Notes under the pieces: model-generated
What the model saw: only the letters and a program-made list of their open reading frames with translations
Database searches by the model: none
Told to the model about the DNA's origin: nothing
From: an uncultured Akkermansia sp.
GTDB taxonomy: Bacteria; Verrucomicrobiota; Verrucomicrobiia; Verrucomicrobiales; Akkermansiaceae
NCBI GenBank assembly: GCA_900548895.1
Contig: URLZ01000025.1
Coordinates: forward strand, 1-36,056
Reading direction: 5' to 3'
Length of the DNA: 36,056 nt
Position numbers and translations under genes: made by a program
Part shown: positions 27,925-35,724 of the stretch, piece by piece
Numbering within the stretch: the first letter of the stretch is position 1
How the letters are laid out: every line of letters starts with the position of its first letter

Positions 27925-27953
27925 ACCCTATACGCAGGAGGCCGCCACGGCAA
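27925..27953 (-). promoter_or_regulatory. Candidate promoter of the MBL hydrolase gene
   Basis: Minus strand TTGCCG (27953-27948), 17 bp spacer, TAGGGT (27930-27925); TATAGG at 27932-27927 with a 15 bp spacer is an alternative -10. Leader about 60 nt. Confidence 0.45.
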
Positions 27954-27958
27954 GGATA

Positions 27959-27998
27959 AAATCTCCCGAAATTCCCCGAGATACCCGGAAATCTCCCG
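27959..27998 (-). repeat. Four tandem 10 bp direct repeats upstream of the MBL promoter
   Basis: On the plus strand, contiguous units AAATCTCCCG, AAATTCCCCG, AGATACCCGG and AAATCTCCCG. The first and fourth are identical and the middle two differ at two or three positions. One unit per DNA helical turn, ending 5 bp before the candidate -35 box. Confidence 0.85.
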
Positions 27999-28201
27999 CG
28001 TATGCGGATATCACGGACGCCGCTCCTGCTCGGAGGGGGCGCACGGGGGGCTACCGGAAAGGGTGTCGGTGCGACCGCTTCCTCGGCGGCTTGACAGCGG
28101 GATGCTCTCCTGCGGTATGCGCTCCCGCGGGGTGCCCTGCCGCTGCATGCCCCCTGCCGGCGGGGCTCGGATCCACACCGAAGGAGCTTTGCCCTGCACG
28201 C
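27999..28201. other. Intergenic remainder between the MBL and phosphate transporter genes
   Basis: I see no gene. Short frames here have biased composition and no domain. A CTCCTGCGGTATGCGCTCC-like stretch near 28107 has local symmetry but nothing assignable. Confidence 0.4.
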
Positions 28202-28236
28202 AAAAAGCCGCCGGATCACCTGAGCGATCCGGCGGC
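28202..28236 (-). terminator. Rho-independent terminator of the phosphate transporter gene
   Basis: Minus strand: perfect 11 bp stem GCCGCCGGATC / GATCCGGCGGC, 8 nt loop, then TTTTT (28206-28202), 27 bp after the stop codon. Confidence 0.9.
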
Positions 28237-28263
28237 CGGAGAGAGGCAGCTTCCTGTGAGACC

Positions 28264-30483
28264 TCAACTCTCGAAGAGCTCGCGCTGCTCCTTGAGCAGG
28301 GTGAACGCCTTGCGCAGCATCACACGCGTCTCATTGAGCAGGTTCAGATAGAGAATCGCCGTGCGCGTGTTCGACTCATCATCGCTGGCGCGCACCAAGT
28401 GGCGCGTAATTGCATCCGCAAACTCCGCACTCAGATCATCACCCTGGCTGATCAGCTGGTCGATGTTGTCAAATCGGCTCTCCTCCAGCATCTTGCAGAG
28501 ATTGGGGAAGAGGCTGTCGAGGCGGCGGCCCATCTCCATCAGATCGGCTGCCTGTGCTTCGTTGAGACCCACGTGATTGTTGTCGATGTGCTTGAAGCTC
28601 GCTTTCACGATGCCGAGCAGGCTCTCGGAGAGAGCGATGCTGCTCTCATTGATGCGGAAGAGAATCTGCCCCTGCGGAGCCAGCGCGGCGCTCAGCCCGT
28701 GGAGGCTCGGCAGCACCATGTTCTCCTTCTCCGCCGTCACCGCGCGATTCATCTCGCGGGCCTTGCGGCGCAGGCGCTTGAGAGCATCGCGATCCTCGCG
28801 CAGCAGCGCCTGAATCGTCGCCTTGTAAATCCCCAGGCTGCGGCCCAGGCGGTTGGCGGACGTCTCGCCGATCTCGCGCAGCGTCTCCGTGCGGCTCAGA
28901 TCCAGCACCTCAGCCTTATCGCGGCTGCGGCGCCCGTGCAGCACCGAGGACTTCACCAGCACGAAGCCGGCAACCAGAATCATCAGCGCCACGCCCCACA
29001 TCCCGCCGTACATCATCACGCTGGCGGAAATGAACGCAGCCGTGCACGCCGCAATACCCGTCATGAACCAACCGCCGATCACCGTGAACACACCCGTGAT
29101 GCGGTAGACCGCACTGTCGCGGCCCCAGGCGCGGTCAGCCAGCGACGAGCCCATCGCCACCATGAAGGTCACATAGGTCGTGGAGAGCGGCAGCTTGAGG
29201 GACGTCGCCAGCGAGATGAGCAGGGCAGACACCGTCAGGTTCACCGAGGCGCGCACCAAGTCGAAGGCCGCGCCGCTCTCGTCCTCCTCCAGCGGGCGGA
29301 AGCGTTCGCCGACGAAGCGGGCAATCGGCGCCGGCGTGATGCGGCAGATGAAGCGCGACGCATTGAGCGTGTAGCGCACGGCCAGGCGCGCCGTCAGGCA
29401 GGAGCCGAATCGCTCCTTGCCGCTGTTGTGCCCGGCGAGCTTCACCTCCGTCTCCGTCACCGTGCGCGCCTTCTTGGAGAAAAAGAGCGCACCGACCATG
29501 ATCAGACCCGCGCCGATGAGGTAATAGAAATTGGCGTGCACCGGCTCGGCCAGCCCCCCCATCTTGAGCGTCTCCAGGCTACCGCCCTGAGCCACGAAAT
29601 CGGAGGCAATGTGGTAGCTGGATTCCGCCGCCATGAAGACGCCAATGAAGTTCACGAGGTCATTGCCGGCGAAAGCGAGTGCCAGAGCGCCCGTGCCCGC
29701 GAAGACCGTCAGCTTGAGCGTGTTGACCTTCAGACCGTATTGGAGAACCGCGCAGAGCACCAGCCAGAAGGCGAAGGCCGCCGCCGTGGCCGTGGCGATG
29801 TGCGCATCGAGCAGCATCAGCGTCTCCTTGCTGATGATGGTGCTGCTCTTGAGGCCCTTGAACACCGCAAAGTAGGTGATGGCCGTCAGGGCCAGCGCAC
29901 TCCAGATCGCGCCGACGTAGCGGTAGGCCTTCATGTAGTGGAAGCTGAAGAGCAGGCGGGAGATCCACATCACCACCGCGCCGCAGGTAAAGGCTACCAC
30001 GACTGAGCAGAAGATACCCGAAATGATGCCGAGAGCCTTCGCTGAATTGATGTAGGCGCCGAGGTTGCCCGCGACGTCCTCGCCGCCGCGGTTCATCACG
30101 AAGAGCGCCACCGCAATGGCCGAGCCCAGCAACTCAAAGACCAGCGAGACCGTTGTCGAGGTCGGCAGACCGAAGGTGTTGAAGAGATCCAGCAGAATCA
30201 CGTCCGTCAGCATGACGGCGAGAAAGAGAATCATCACCTCGTGAAAGGAGAACTGCGCCGGCATGAAAACGCCGCTGCGCGCAATCTCCATCATGCCGCC
30301 GGACACACTCGCACCCAGCACAATGCCCACCGCAGCCACCGCCAGCAGCGTGCTGCGCTTCGCCACGCGGCATCCCACCCCGGAATTGAGGAAGTTTGCC
30401 GCATCATTGGACACGCCCACGATCAGGTCAAAAATGGCCAGAAGCAGCAGGATGCCCAGCAATGCCATGTACATTTCGCTCAT
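28264..30483 (-). CDS. PiT-family inorganic phosphate transporter with C-terminal PhoU-like domain
   Basis: 739 residues. The N-terminal two thirds are a PiT permease: signature one is GVSNDAANFLNSGVG (about 23-37), FNTFGLPTSTTVSLVFELLG follows near 100, and the second half repeats the pattern around SLKLPLSTTYVTFMVAMGSS. PiT proteins take up phosphate as metal-phosphate with H+ or Na+. The last 220 or so residues are helical and resemble PhoU/DUF47: LLREDRDALKRLRRKAREMN, then NESSIALSESLLGIVKASFKHIDNNHVGL. In many bacteria this accessory protein is a separate gene; the fused form is one I associate with Bacteroidota-type transporters. A perfect dyad and a Pho-box-like stretch lie upstream. 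Confidence 0.92.
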   Translation of the reverse strand: MSEMYMALLGILLLLAIFDLIVGVSNDAANFLNSGVGCRVAKRSTLLAVAAVGIVLGASVSGGMMEIARSGVFMPAQFSFHEVMILFLAVMLTDVILLDLFNTFGLPTSTTVSLVFELLGSAIAVALFVMNRGGEDVAGNLGAYINSAKALGIISGIFCSVVVAFTCGAVVMWISRLLFSFHYMKAYRYVGAIWSALALTAITYFAVFKGLKSSTIISKETLMLLDAHIATATAAAFAFWLVLCAVLQYGLKVNTLKLTVFAGTGALALAFAGNDLVNFIGVFMAAESSYHIASDFVAQGGSLETLKMGGLAEPVHANFYYLIGAGLIMVGALFFSKKARTVTETEVKLAGHNSGKERFGSCLTARLAVRYTLNASRFICRITPAPIARFVGERFRPLEEDESGAAFDLVRASVNLTVSALLISLATSLKLPLSTTYVTFMVAMGSSLADRAWGRDSAVYRITGVFTVIGGWFMTGIAACTAAFISASVMMYGGMWGVALMILVAGFVLVKSSVLHGRRSRDKAEVLDLSRTETLREIGETSANRLGRSLGIYKATIQALLREDRDALKRLRRKAREMNRAVTAEKENMVLPSLHGLSAALAPQGQILFRINESSIALSESLLGIVKASFKHIDNNHVGLNEAQAADLMEMGRRLDSLFPNLCKMLEESRFDNIDQLISQGDDLSAEFADAITRHLVRASDDESNTRTAILYLNLLNETRVMLRKAFTLLKEQRELFES

Positions 30484-30542
30484 AACGCCGCCCTTTTATC
30501 ACAAAAGCGAGCCCGGTGCACGCTCGGGAGCGTGAAGAAGAG

Positions 30543-30572
30543 GCCACACGTATTGTGGCTGTTATGACACAG
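30543..30572 (-). promoter_or_regulatory. Candidate operator upstream of the phosphate transporter
   Basis: A perfect dyad GCCACA-5-TGTGGC (30543-30559) overlaps, on the minus strand, the stretch CTGTGTCATAACAGCCAC (30572-30555), which resembles one half plus a degenerate half of an E. coli Pho box. It lies 60-90 bp before the start codon. The -35 region is poor while a GATAAA-like -10 is present about 12 nt from the ATG, as in activator-dependent promoters. Confidence 0.35.
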
Positions 30573-30672
30573 AGCGAAAAGAGCGTTCCCGCTGCGCAGA
30601 TGTTCGGGCAAAGGGGGAGAGAAGGCCCCGATGCGTCCCGGCGAGCGAGCCTGTCGAGCTCCTTCACGAGGG

Positions 30673-30700
30673 AAAAACACGGCGAAGCGCCTCAGGCGTG
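30673..30700 (-). terminator. Possible terminator after the histidine kinase gene
   Basis: Minus strand: short stem GGCG-CTT-CGCC within flanking CAC/GTG, then TTTTT (30677-30673), about 70-90 bp after the kinase stop. A longer-looped stem GGACTCGC / GCGAGTCC lies between (about 30719-30756). Confidence 0.4.
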
Positions 30701-30766
30701 GGAAGGTCGGCGTCTCAGGGGACTCGCACGCCCCGCAGCTTCATCGGCGAGTCCGCGGCCTCAGCC

Positions 30767-31903
30767 TCACTGCGGGAGCAGGCGCACCACGCGGTCGGCT
30801 CGGGGCAGCGTCACCGTGACAGCCGTGCCCTGACCCTCGCGCGAGGCGATGCCGAGCGTGCCGCCGTGCTCGCGCACAATGTGGCGCACGATGAGAAGTC
30901 CGAGCCCGTTGCCGTGCTTCTTCGTCGTGTGAAAGGGCTCATACATGTTGCCCATGACCTCGTGAGAAATCCCCGTGCCCGTGTCCGAGATGCAGATCCG
31001 CACATCCGTGTCATTGTAGCCCGTGAGCACCAGAATGCAGCCGTCCGGGCCGGGAATGGACTGATAGGCATTGCGGATCAGATTGTAAAACACCTGAAAG
31101 AGCCGCTTCGGATCCGCCTCGATCAGCGGGAGATCGCGGCAGTAGGACTCCTGCACGGCAACGCCTCGCGGGGCGATCTCCGGCGCGAGCGTTGCGAGCA
31201 CATTTTTGAGCACCTCATTCACCTGAACAGGCTCGCGCTGCAAGCGCCCCGGGCGCATCGATTGCAGGAAGTGGCGCAGCAGACCATCCAAGCGCCGCGT
31301 CTCGGCCAAGGCAGAGTCCAGCAGCGGCTCCAGCGCCTCGCGGCAGTCCTCCGGCCCGTGTGCCAGCTTGCGCCGCATGAGCTGCAAATTGAGCCCGAGC
31401 GAATTGAGAGGATTGCCGATCTCGTGAGCCACCGCGCCGGAGAGGAAGGTGAGCAGGTTGAGCTGCTCGGCCTCCGCGCTCGCCTCGCGCCGCGCCAGCA
31501 GCTCCGTGTCATCGTGAATGAGCAGCAGGTACTCGCTGCCTTGCGCCACCGGGCTCATCAGCAGATTGTAGTGGCGCGGCTCCGGGTAATTCACCTGCAA
31601 ATCGCGTGTGATCACCGCGCCGCTGCCCTGCAGATCCTCCCAGCGGCAGGTGCCCCCGTTGAGCCGTTCGAAGGGCTCGCGGAGCAAGTCGCGCAGCGGA
31701 CGGTTGTAAATCTTCTCCGCCATCTTGTTCGCATAGCGCGCCTGCCCCTCAGCGTCAAAGAGAATCAAACCATCGCGCAGAGCATCAAACACATCCTGCA
31801 GCAGCCCGCGGTCGCTCGCCAGACGCAGAAAGAGCTGGCGCAGCTCCACCGTGCTCAGGCTGTCGAGCCGGCTCATCAGTTTGTCGAGCGTATCCTTATT
31901 CAC
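30767..31903 (-). CDS. Soluble PAS-type sensor histidine kinase (NtrB-like)
   Basis: 378 residues with no transmembrane segment. Residues about 35-135 are a PAS domain (DVFDALRDGLILFDAEGQARYANK). HisKA follows with the phospho-acceptor His160 in VAHEIGNPLNSLG, then HATPase: N box FQVFYNLIRNAYQS, G1 DTGTGI, F box EPFHTTKKHGNG, G2 NGLGLLIV. The layout resembles NtrB and related cytosolic kinases. No response regulator gene is within the window, so it is an orphan here. It starts 19 nt after the GH31 stop, so the two are very likely co-transcribed. The start is GTG at 31903; the first in-frame ATG is 27 nt downstream (31876). Confidence 0.9.
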   Translation of the reverse strand: MNKDTLDKLMSRLDSLSTVELRQLFLRLASDRGLLQDVFDALRDGLILFDAEGQARYANKMAEKIYNRPLRDLLREPFERLNGGTCRWEDLQGSGAVITRDLQVNYPEPRHYNLLMSPVAQGSEYLLLIHDDTELLARREASAEAEQLNLLTFLSGAVAHEIGNPLNSLGLNLQLMRRKLAHGPEDCREALEPLLDSALAETRRLDGLLRHFLQSMRPGRLQREPVQVNEVLKNVLATLAPEIAPRGVAVQESYCRDLPLIEADPKRLFQVFYNLIRNAYQSIPGPDGCILVLTGYNDTDVRICISDTGTGISHEVMGNMYEPFHTTKKHGNGLGLLIVRHIVREHGGTLGIASREGQGTAVTVTLPRADRVVRLLPQ

Positions 31904-31922
31904 GGCAAGTCAGAACCTAAAG

Positions 31923-34295
31923 TCAGAAATCAATCTCGAGGCGCACGAAATCCGCCGGCAGAGCGACGGAGAACACATGCCCCTCGCCGAAAGCCCCGCC
32001 CTCTCGCAGAACACCGTCCACCCGCACGCGAGGAACCGCATCTGCCGGCAGCGCATGCAGCTTCAGCTCATACTCGCGGCGCCTCTGCTCGCCCCGCCCG
32101 CGGCCGCCGTGCACGAGCTGAAAGCCGCGATCCCCCGCCCGGTACGCAAAACTGTGCAGCAGGTAATCACCGATGCGGTAGCCCATGCCGTCGCCGGCAT
32201 CCTCATAGAGCTCGGAAAGCTGAGCCTCTTGCGGAGCCCACCAGAGCTCCAGCGAGCAGGGCGGCAGCTCCAGCTCCCCCACATACTGCTGCACCGGCCA
32301 GCGAGGCACAACGAAACCGCCCCGCACCAGCACCGGAATGTGGCTGATCGGCGTCTCCACCCACTCCTCCGTGCCCGAAGGGCCGCAGGGCTCGTCAGAC
32401 CACAGCGAGTACCAGCGCCCCTTCGGAATGTAGAGCCGCCGCCCGCCCTCGCCCGGGTGATGCACCGGCACCACATAGAGCGCATCGCCCACGTAAAACT
32501 CGCTGCCGCGCCAATAGGTATCGGGATTGCCGCAGTCCATGATCGCCAGCGAGCGAATCACCGGCGTGCCCTGCGTCGTGTAGCGGTGAAAGAGCGTGTA
32601 AAAATACGGCAGCAGGCGGTAGCGCTCATTGATGGCCGTGCGCACCGCCTCCTCCACCACCGGACCGAAGCACCACGGCTCCTGCCCGCCGAACTCCCCG
32701 TTGTTGTGGTTGCGGAAAAACAGGTGAAAAGCCGCCATCTGCATCCAGCGGCAAAAGAGCTCCGGCGTCGGCTTGCCGAGAAAACCGCCCGTGTCCGCCC
32801 CGCAGAACGACACCCCGCTCGTCGCGAGGCGCTGCACCATGTGGTTGGCCATCTTGAGGTTCTCCCAGTCCGAAAAATTATCCCCCGTCCACGTCGCCGC
32901 CCAGCGCTGAAGACCGGCGAAACCCGAGCGCGTCAGCACGAAGGGACGCCGGTCGGGCGCATGCTGCTCCATGCCCATGCGCGTCGCGCGCGCCATGCAC
33001 TGGCCGTAGACATTGTGCGCCTTGAGGTGCGAGCAGGAGTAGCCGTCAAAAGCGTGTCGCGTGTCATCGGGAAAGGTGCGATCCGGCAGAATCACCGGCT
33101 CATTCATATCCGTCCAAATGCCGCGTACCCCGTATTCCGCAATCTGGCGGTGAAAGAGATCCGCCCACCAATAGCGCGTCGCCGGCGACGTAAAATCCGG
33201 GAAATTACAGGCCCCCGGCCACACCTCACCCTCCAGCAGAGCCCCGTCGTGGCGGCGGCAGAACACATTGCGCTCAAAGCCGCTGCGCCAGACGTAATTG
33301 TCCGGGTTGATGCGAATGCCCGGGTCAATAATCGTCACCACCTTGAAGCCCTCCTCCCCGAGGCGGCGCACCATGCCCGGCGGATCCGGGAAGGCCTCGC
33401 GGTTCCAAGTCAGCGCCTGATACTGCTTCATGTGGTGAATGTCGAGGTGAATCGCATCGCAGGGAATGCGGCGGCGGCGAAACTCCTCGGCCAAGCTCTC
33501 CACCTCATCTTCCGTGTAGTAGCTCCACTTGCTCTGGTGATAGCCGAGCGACCAGAGCGGCGGCATCGGCGGCAGACCCGTCAGGCGCGTGTAAATCTCA
33601 ATCGTCTGCAGCGCCGACTCCCCCATGATGAAGTAATAGTCGGCCACCCCGCCGTCGGCCCCGAAGAGCAGGCGGTCATAGCGCTCCTTGCCGAAATCGA
33701 AATAGGAGCGCATCGTATTGTCAAAAAAGATCCCGTACTGCGAGCCCTCGTTGAGGCAGAGAAAAAAGGGAATGCTCTTGTAGAGCGGGTCGCTGTCCGG
33801 GTGAAACTTGTAGTGATCCGCCCCCCACATCTCAAAGCGCCGACCGCGCATGTTGAGCTCGCAGGGCTTGTCGCCCAGCCCGAAAAAATGAGCCTTCTGC
33901 GGCATGTGCTTGAGCACCCAGACGCACTCATCGCCCGTGCGCTCCACTGGGCGATGCCCCATCCCCTCGGCATCCGCGCAGATTACGCGGCCCGTCGCCT
34001 GCTCGCCGAACTCCAAACCGGCATCCGCCTTGCGAATGCGCAGAAACAGGCGCTGCGTGCACAGCTCATAACAGTCCGGCAGCTCGCGCTCCTGCACGGC
34101 AACCGGCTGCTCGCTGTACTCGGGGCTCACCCCGTAGCTGGGGATATTCTCAAACACCGCCCCGCTGACGTAGCGACAGCGCACCAACCCCTCCTCCATG
34201 AAATAGAGGCGCAGGCGGTTCGTCGGCAGGGCGAGCTCCAGCGTGCCGGGCTCCACCCACTCGTAGTGTCTGATGCAGTTCTTCGGATCAGTCAT
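31923..34295 (-). CDS. GH31 family alpha-glycosidase
   Basis: 790 residues; retaining glycosidase of family 31 (mostly alpha-glucosidases, also alpha-xylosidases and others). The catalytic nucleophile is D396 in GIWTDMNEP, the acid/base D472 is in WTGDNFSDW, and LWSLGYHQSKWSYY and DAIHLDIHHM are typical of the barrel entrance. The N-terminal beta-sandwich and C-terminal beta domains are present. No signal peptide is seen from this start, so it should act in the cytoplasm. The ATG at 34295 (MTDPKNCIRHYEW) is preferred to an upstream one at 34328, whose extension crosses a perfect palindrome. The HIT gene lies upstream and the kinase 19 nt downstream. Confidence 0.94.
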   Translation of the reverse strand: MTDPKNCIRHYEWVEPGTLELALPTNRLRLYFMEEGLVRCRYVSGAVFENIPSYGVSPEYSEQPVAVQERELPDCYELCTQRLFLRIRKADAGLEFGEQATGRVICADAEGMGHRPVERTGDECVWVLKHMPQKAHFFGLGDKPCELNMRGRRFEMWGADHYKFHPDSDPLYKSIPFFLCLNEGSQYGIFFDNTMRSYFDFGKERYDRLLFGADGGVADYYFIMGESALQTIEIYTRLTGLPPMPPLWSLGYHQSKWSYYTEDEVESLAEEFRRRRIPCDAIHLDIHHMKQYQALTWNREAFPDPPGMVRRLGEEGFKVVTIIDPGIRINPDNYVWRSGFERNVFCRRHDGALLEGEVWPGACNFPDFTSPATRYWWADLFHRQIAEYGVRGIWTDMNEPVILPDRTFPDDTRHAFDGYSCSHLKAHNVYGQCMARATRMGMEQHAPDRRPFVLTRSGFAGLQRWAATWTGDNFSDWENLKMANHMVQRLATSGVSFCGADTGGFLGKPTPELFCRWMQMAAFHLFFRNHNNGEFGGQEPWCFGPVVEEAVRTAINERYRLLPYFYTLFHRYTTQGTPVIRSLAIMDCGNPDTYWRGSEFYVGDALYVVPVHHPGEGGRRLYIPKGRWYSLWSDEPCGPSGTEEWVETPISHIPVLVRGGFVVPRWPVQQYVGELELPPCSLELWWAPQEAQLSELYEDAGDGMGYRIGDYLLHSFAYRAGDRGFQLVHGGRGRGEQRRREYELKLHALPADAVPRVRVDGVLREGGAFGEGHVFSVALPADFVRLEIDF

Positions 34296-34313
34296 CGTGG
34301 CGCAAGACGCGGA

Positions 34314-34329
34314 AATGGCCGCGGCCATT
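34314..34329. promoter_or_regulatory. 16 bp perfect palindrome upstream of the GH31 gene
   Basis: AATGGCCGCGGCCATT, fully self-complementary, 18 bp before the GH31 start codon. It could be an operator or an mRNA hairpin that affects GH31 translation; no paralogous site was seen in the window. Confidence 0.4.
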
Positions 34330-34384
34330 CAGAGCAGTGCGCGACCGCCCGCACCCGCGAGCCGCCGCGCGAGCCGCAAACAAC

Positions 34385-34729
34385 TCAACCCGGGGGCCAC
34401 TGCATCGAGCGACCGCCGATGATGTGCAGGTGCAGGTGCGGCACCGTCTGCCCGGCATCGGCACCGGTGTTGATGACCGTGCGGAAACCCTTTTCCGTGA
34501 GCCCCTCGGCGCGGGCAATCTCACCCACCTTGAGCAGCAGATGAGCCAGCAGCGCCGCATCCTCGGGCGTCGCCGCCGCCACATCGCGCAGCGGCTTGCG
34601 CGGCACGAGCAGGATGTGCGTGGGAGCCACGGGCGTGATGTCGCGGAAGGCCACGCAGAGGTCATCCTCATACACCATGTCAGAGGGGATCTCCTTGTCT
34701 GCGATCTTCTGGAAGAGCGTCTTTTCCAT
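34385..34729 (-). CDS. HIT-family nucleotide hydrolase/transferase (HINT-like)
   Basis: 114 residues; the histidine-triad motif HLHLHIIGG is at 98-106 and the N-terminal LFQKIADKEIPSDMVYEDD is that of the HINT/PKCI branch, whose members hydrolyse adenosine phosphoramidates. Full length for the family. It heads the probable HIT-GH31-kinase transcript (89 bp to GH31). A promoter (TTGCAA, 17 bp, TATGAA) ends 9 nt before the ATG. AAGGTG, 6 nt before the ATG, is the only Shine-Dalgarno-like sequence I noticed in the window, but it overlaps the -10 region. Confidence 0.94.
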   Translation of the reverse strand: MEKTLFQKIADKEIPSDMVYEDDLCVAFRDITPVAPTHILLVPRKPLRDVAAATPEDAALLAHLLLKVGEIARAEGLTEKGFRTVINTGADAGQTVPHLHLHIIGGRSMQWPPG

Positions 34730-34738
34730 CTCGTCACC

Positions 34739-34767
34739 TTCATACCACAGATGCGCCCGCGTTGCAA
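34739..34767 (-). promoter_or_regulatory. Promoter of the HIT-GH31-kinase unit
   Basis: Minus strand TTGCAA (34767-34762), 17 bp spacer, TATGAA (34744-34739), 9 nt before the ATG at 34729. Confidence 0.7.
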
Positions 34768-34992
34768 CTCAAATCTTGCAGCGCGTCTAAACCGTCACCG
34801 ACCGTCGCACCTCGACTCGCGGCAGCGCAACCGAGGATAGGCGAGGGATCTGCTCGATCTGAACCGCTCAGGCGGCGGATGGGGAGGGCGTTCCTTTTCG
34901 GATGCCCTGAGGTCCTCTCCCCGATCGGACGCCGCAGCCGCTCAGATGCGGCCGGGACGGTGCTCCTCGGGAGACGATGCAGCGCTTTGCTC

Positions 34993-35021
34993 TTGAACGG
35001 CGGCGGACTCTGTGGTACCGT
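34993..35021 (+). promoter_or_regulatory. Promoter of the last membrane protein gene; leaderless
   Basis: TTGAAC (34993-34998), 17 bp spacer, TACCGT (35016-35021), 7 nt before a GTG at 35029. It supports that GTG as start. Confidence 0.55.
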
Positions 35022-35028
35022 CAGCGGC

Positions 35029-35724
35029 GTGAAGATAGACGCCCGAACGAGTCAGGCCGAGCTGAATCTGCTGGTGGAGCGGGGCCTGCGCCGCGATTTT
35101 CTGAAGTGCACGCCGCTGAACCTTAAGCAGTTCATCCCCTTTACCCTGCTGTTTCTGCTCTTTCCCGGCATGGTGCTGGGCTGGCGTATCGGGGGCCTGC
35201 TCACGGCGCTCTTCGCGGCCTTCCTGACGGGCTGCCTCATCTGGGATGCGCCCGGCGTGGCTACGGCGGGGCTTCGCATCTGGCTCTTCTGGGGCTGCGC
35301 AACGGTGCTGATCGTGTCCTTTCAGGTGGTGCGCTCCGGCCTGCTGTCAATGCGCCGCCGCCGCCGCTTGCTGCCCTCCGTGAAGCGCGAGCGCCGCGCC
35401 GGGGCTCGCTTCCCGCAGCAGGCGCCTCTGCACTGGGAAAAGGAGCGCGTCGCCGGGGTGGAGTGCTACGTCTCCCGCTTCCTCGTCGAGGCCCCGCAGC
35501 CGGGCTTTTATGCCTTTCTGCGCACGGTTGACGACTACGACGGTGTGCTGCGCTACAGCCCGAACACTTGTTTTGAGCAGATGGAGGGCAAGACGGGCCT
35601 GCGCGTGAACGATTTGGTTGTCTATCGCTTCGATGCGGGTTTGCACGAGCTCGTCTGGGCGACGGCCTCCGCTGAGGGTGAGGCTCCCAAGGCGACGATT
35701 TCTCAGCTCAACCGCGTAGGCTGA
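35029..35724 (+). CDS. Small membrane protein, unknown function
   Basis: 231 residues from the GTG start at 35029. The first 40 are hydrophilic, followed by two to three hydrophobic helices (FIPFTLLFLLFPGMVLGW, LLTALFAAFLTGCLIW, IWLFWGCATVLIVSFQVV), an Arg-rich loop (SMRRRRRLLP), and a soluble C-terminal domain of about 120 residues with mixed alpha/beta character (FYAFLRTVDDYDGVLRYSPN). The positive-inside rule puts the C-terminal domain in the cytoplasm. I do not recognise the family. A longer in-frame extension to 34762 has no protein features and crosses the promoter; the GTG follows a -10 box by 7 nt, as at other genes here. Confidence 0.7.
   Translation: MKIDARTSQAELNLLVERGLRRDFLKCTPLNLKQFIPFTLLFLLFPGMVLGWRIGGLLTALFAAFLTGCLIWDAPGVATAGLRIWLFWGCATVLIVSFQVVRSGLLSMRRRRRLLPSVKRERRAGARFPQQAPLHWEKERVAGVECYVSRFLVEAPQPGFYAFLRTVDDYDGVLRYSPNTCFEQMEGKTGLRVNDLVVYRFDAGLHELVWATASAEGEAPKATISQLNRVG

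Noticed and set aside
31851..34544. 897-residue reading frame antisense to GH31 and its neighbours
   Set aside because: Crosses several real genes, Arg/His/Ala-rich and without any motif.
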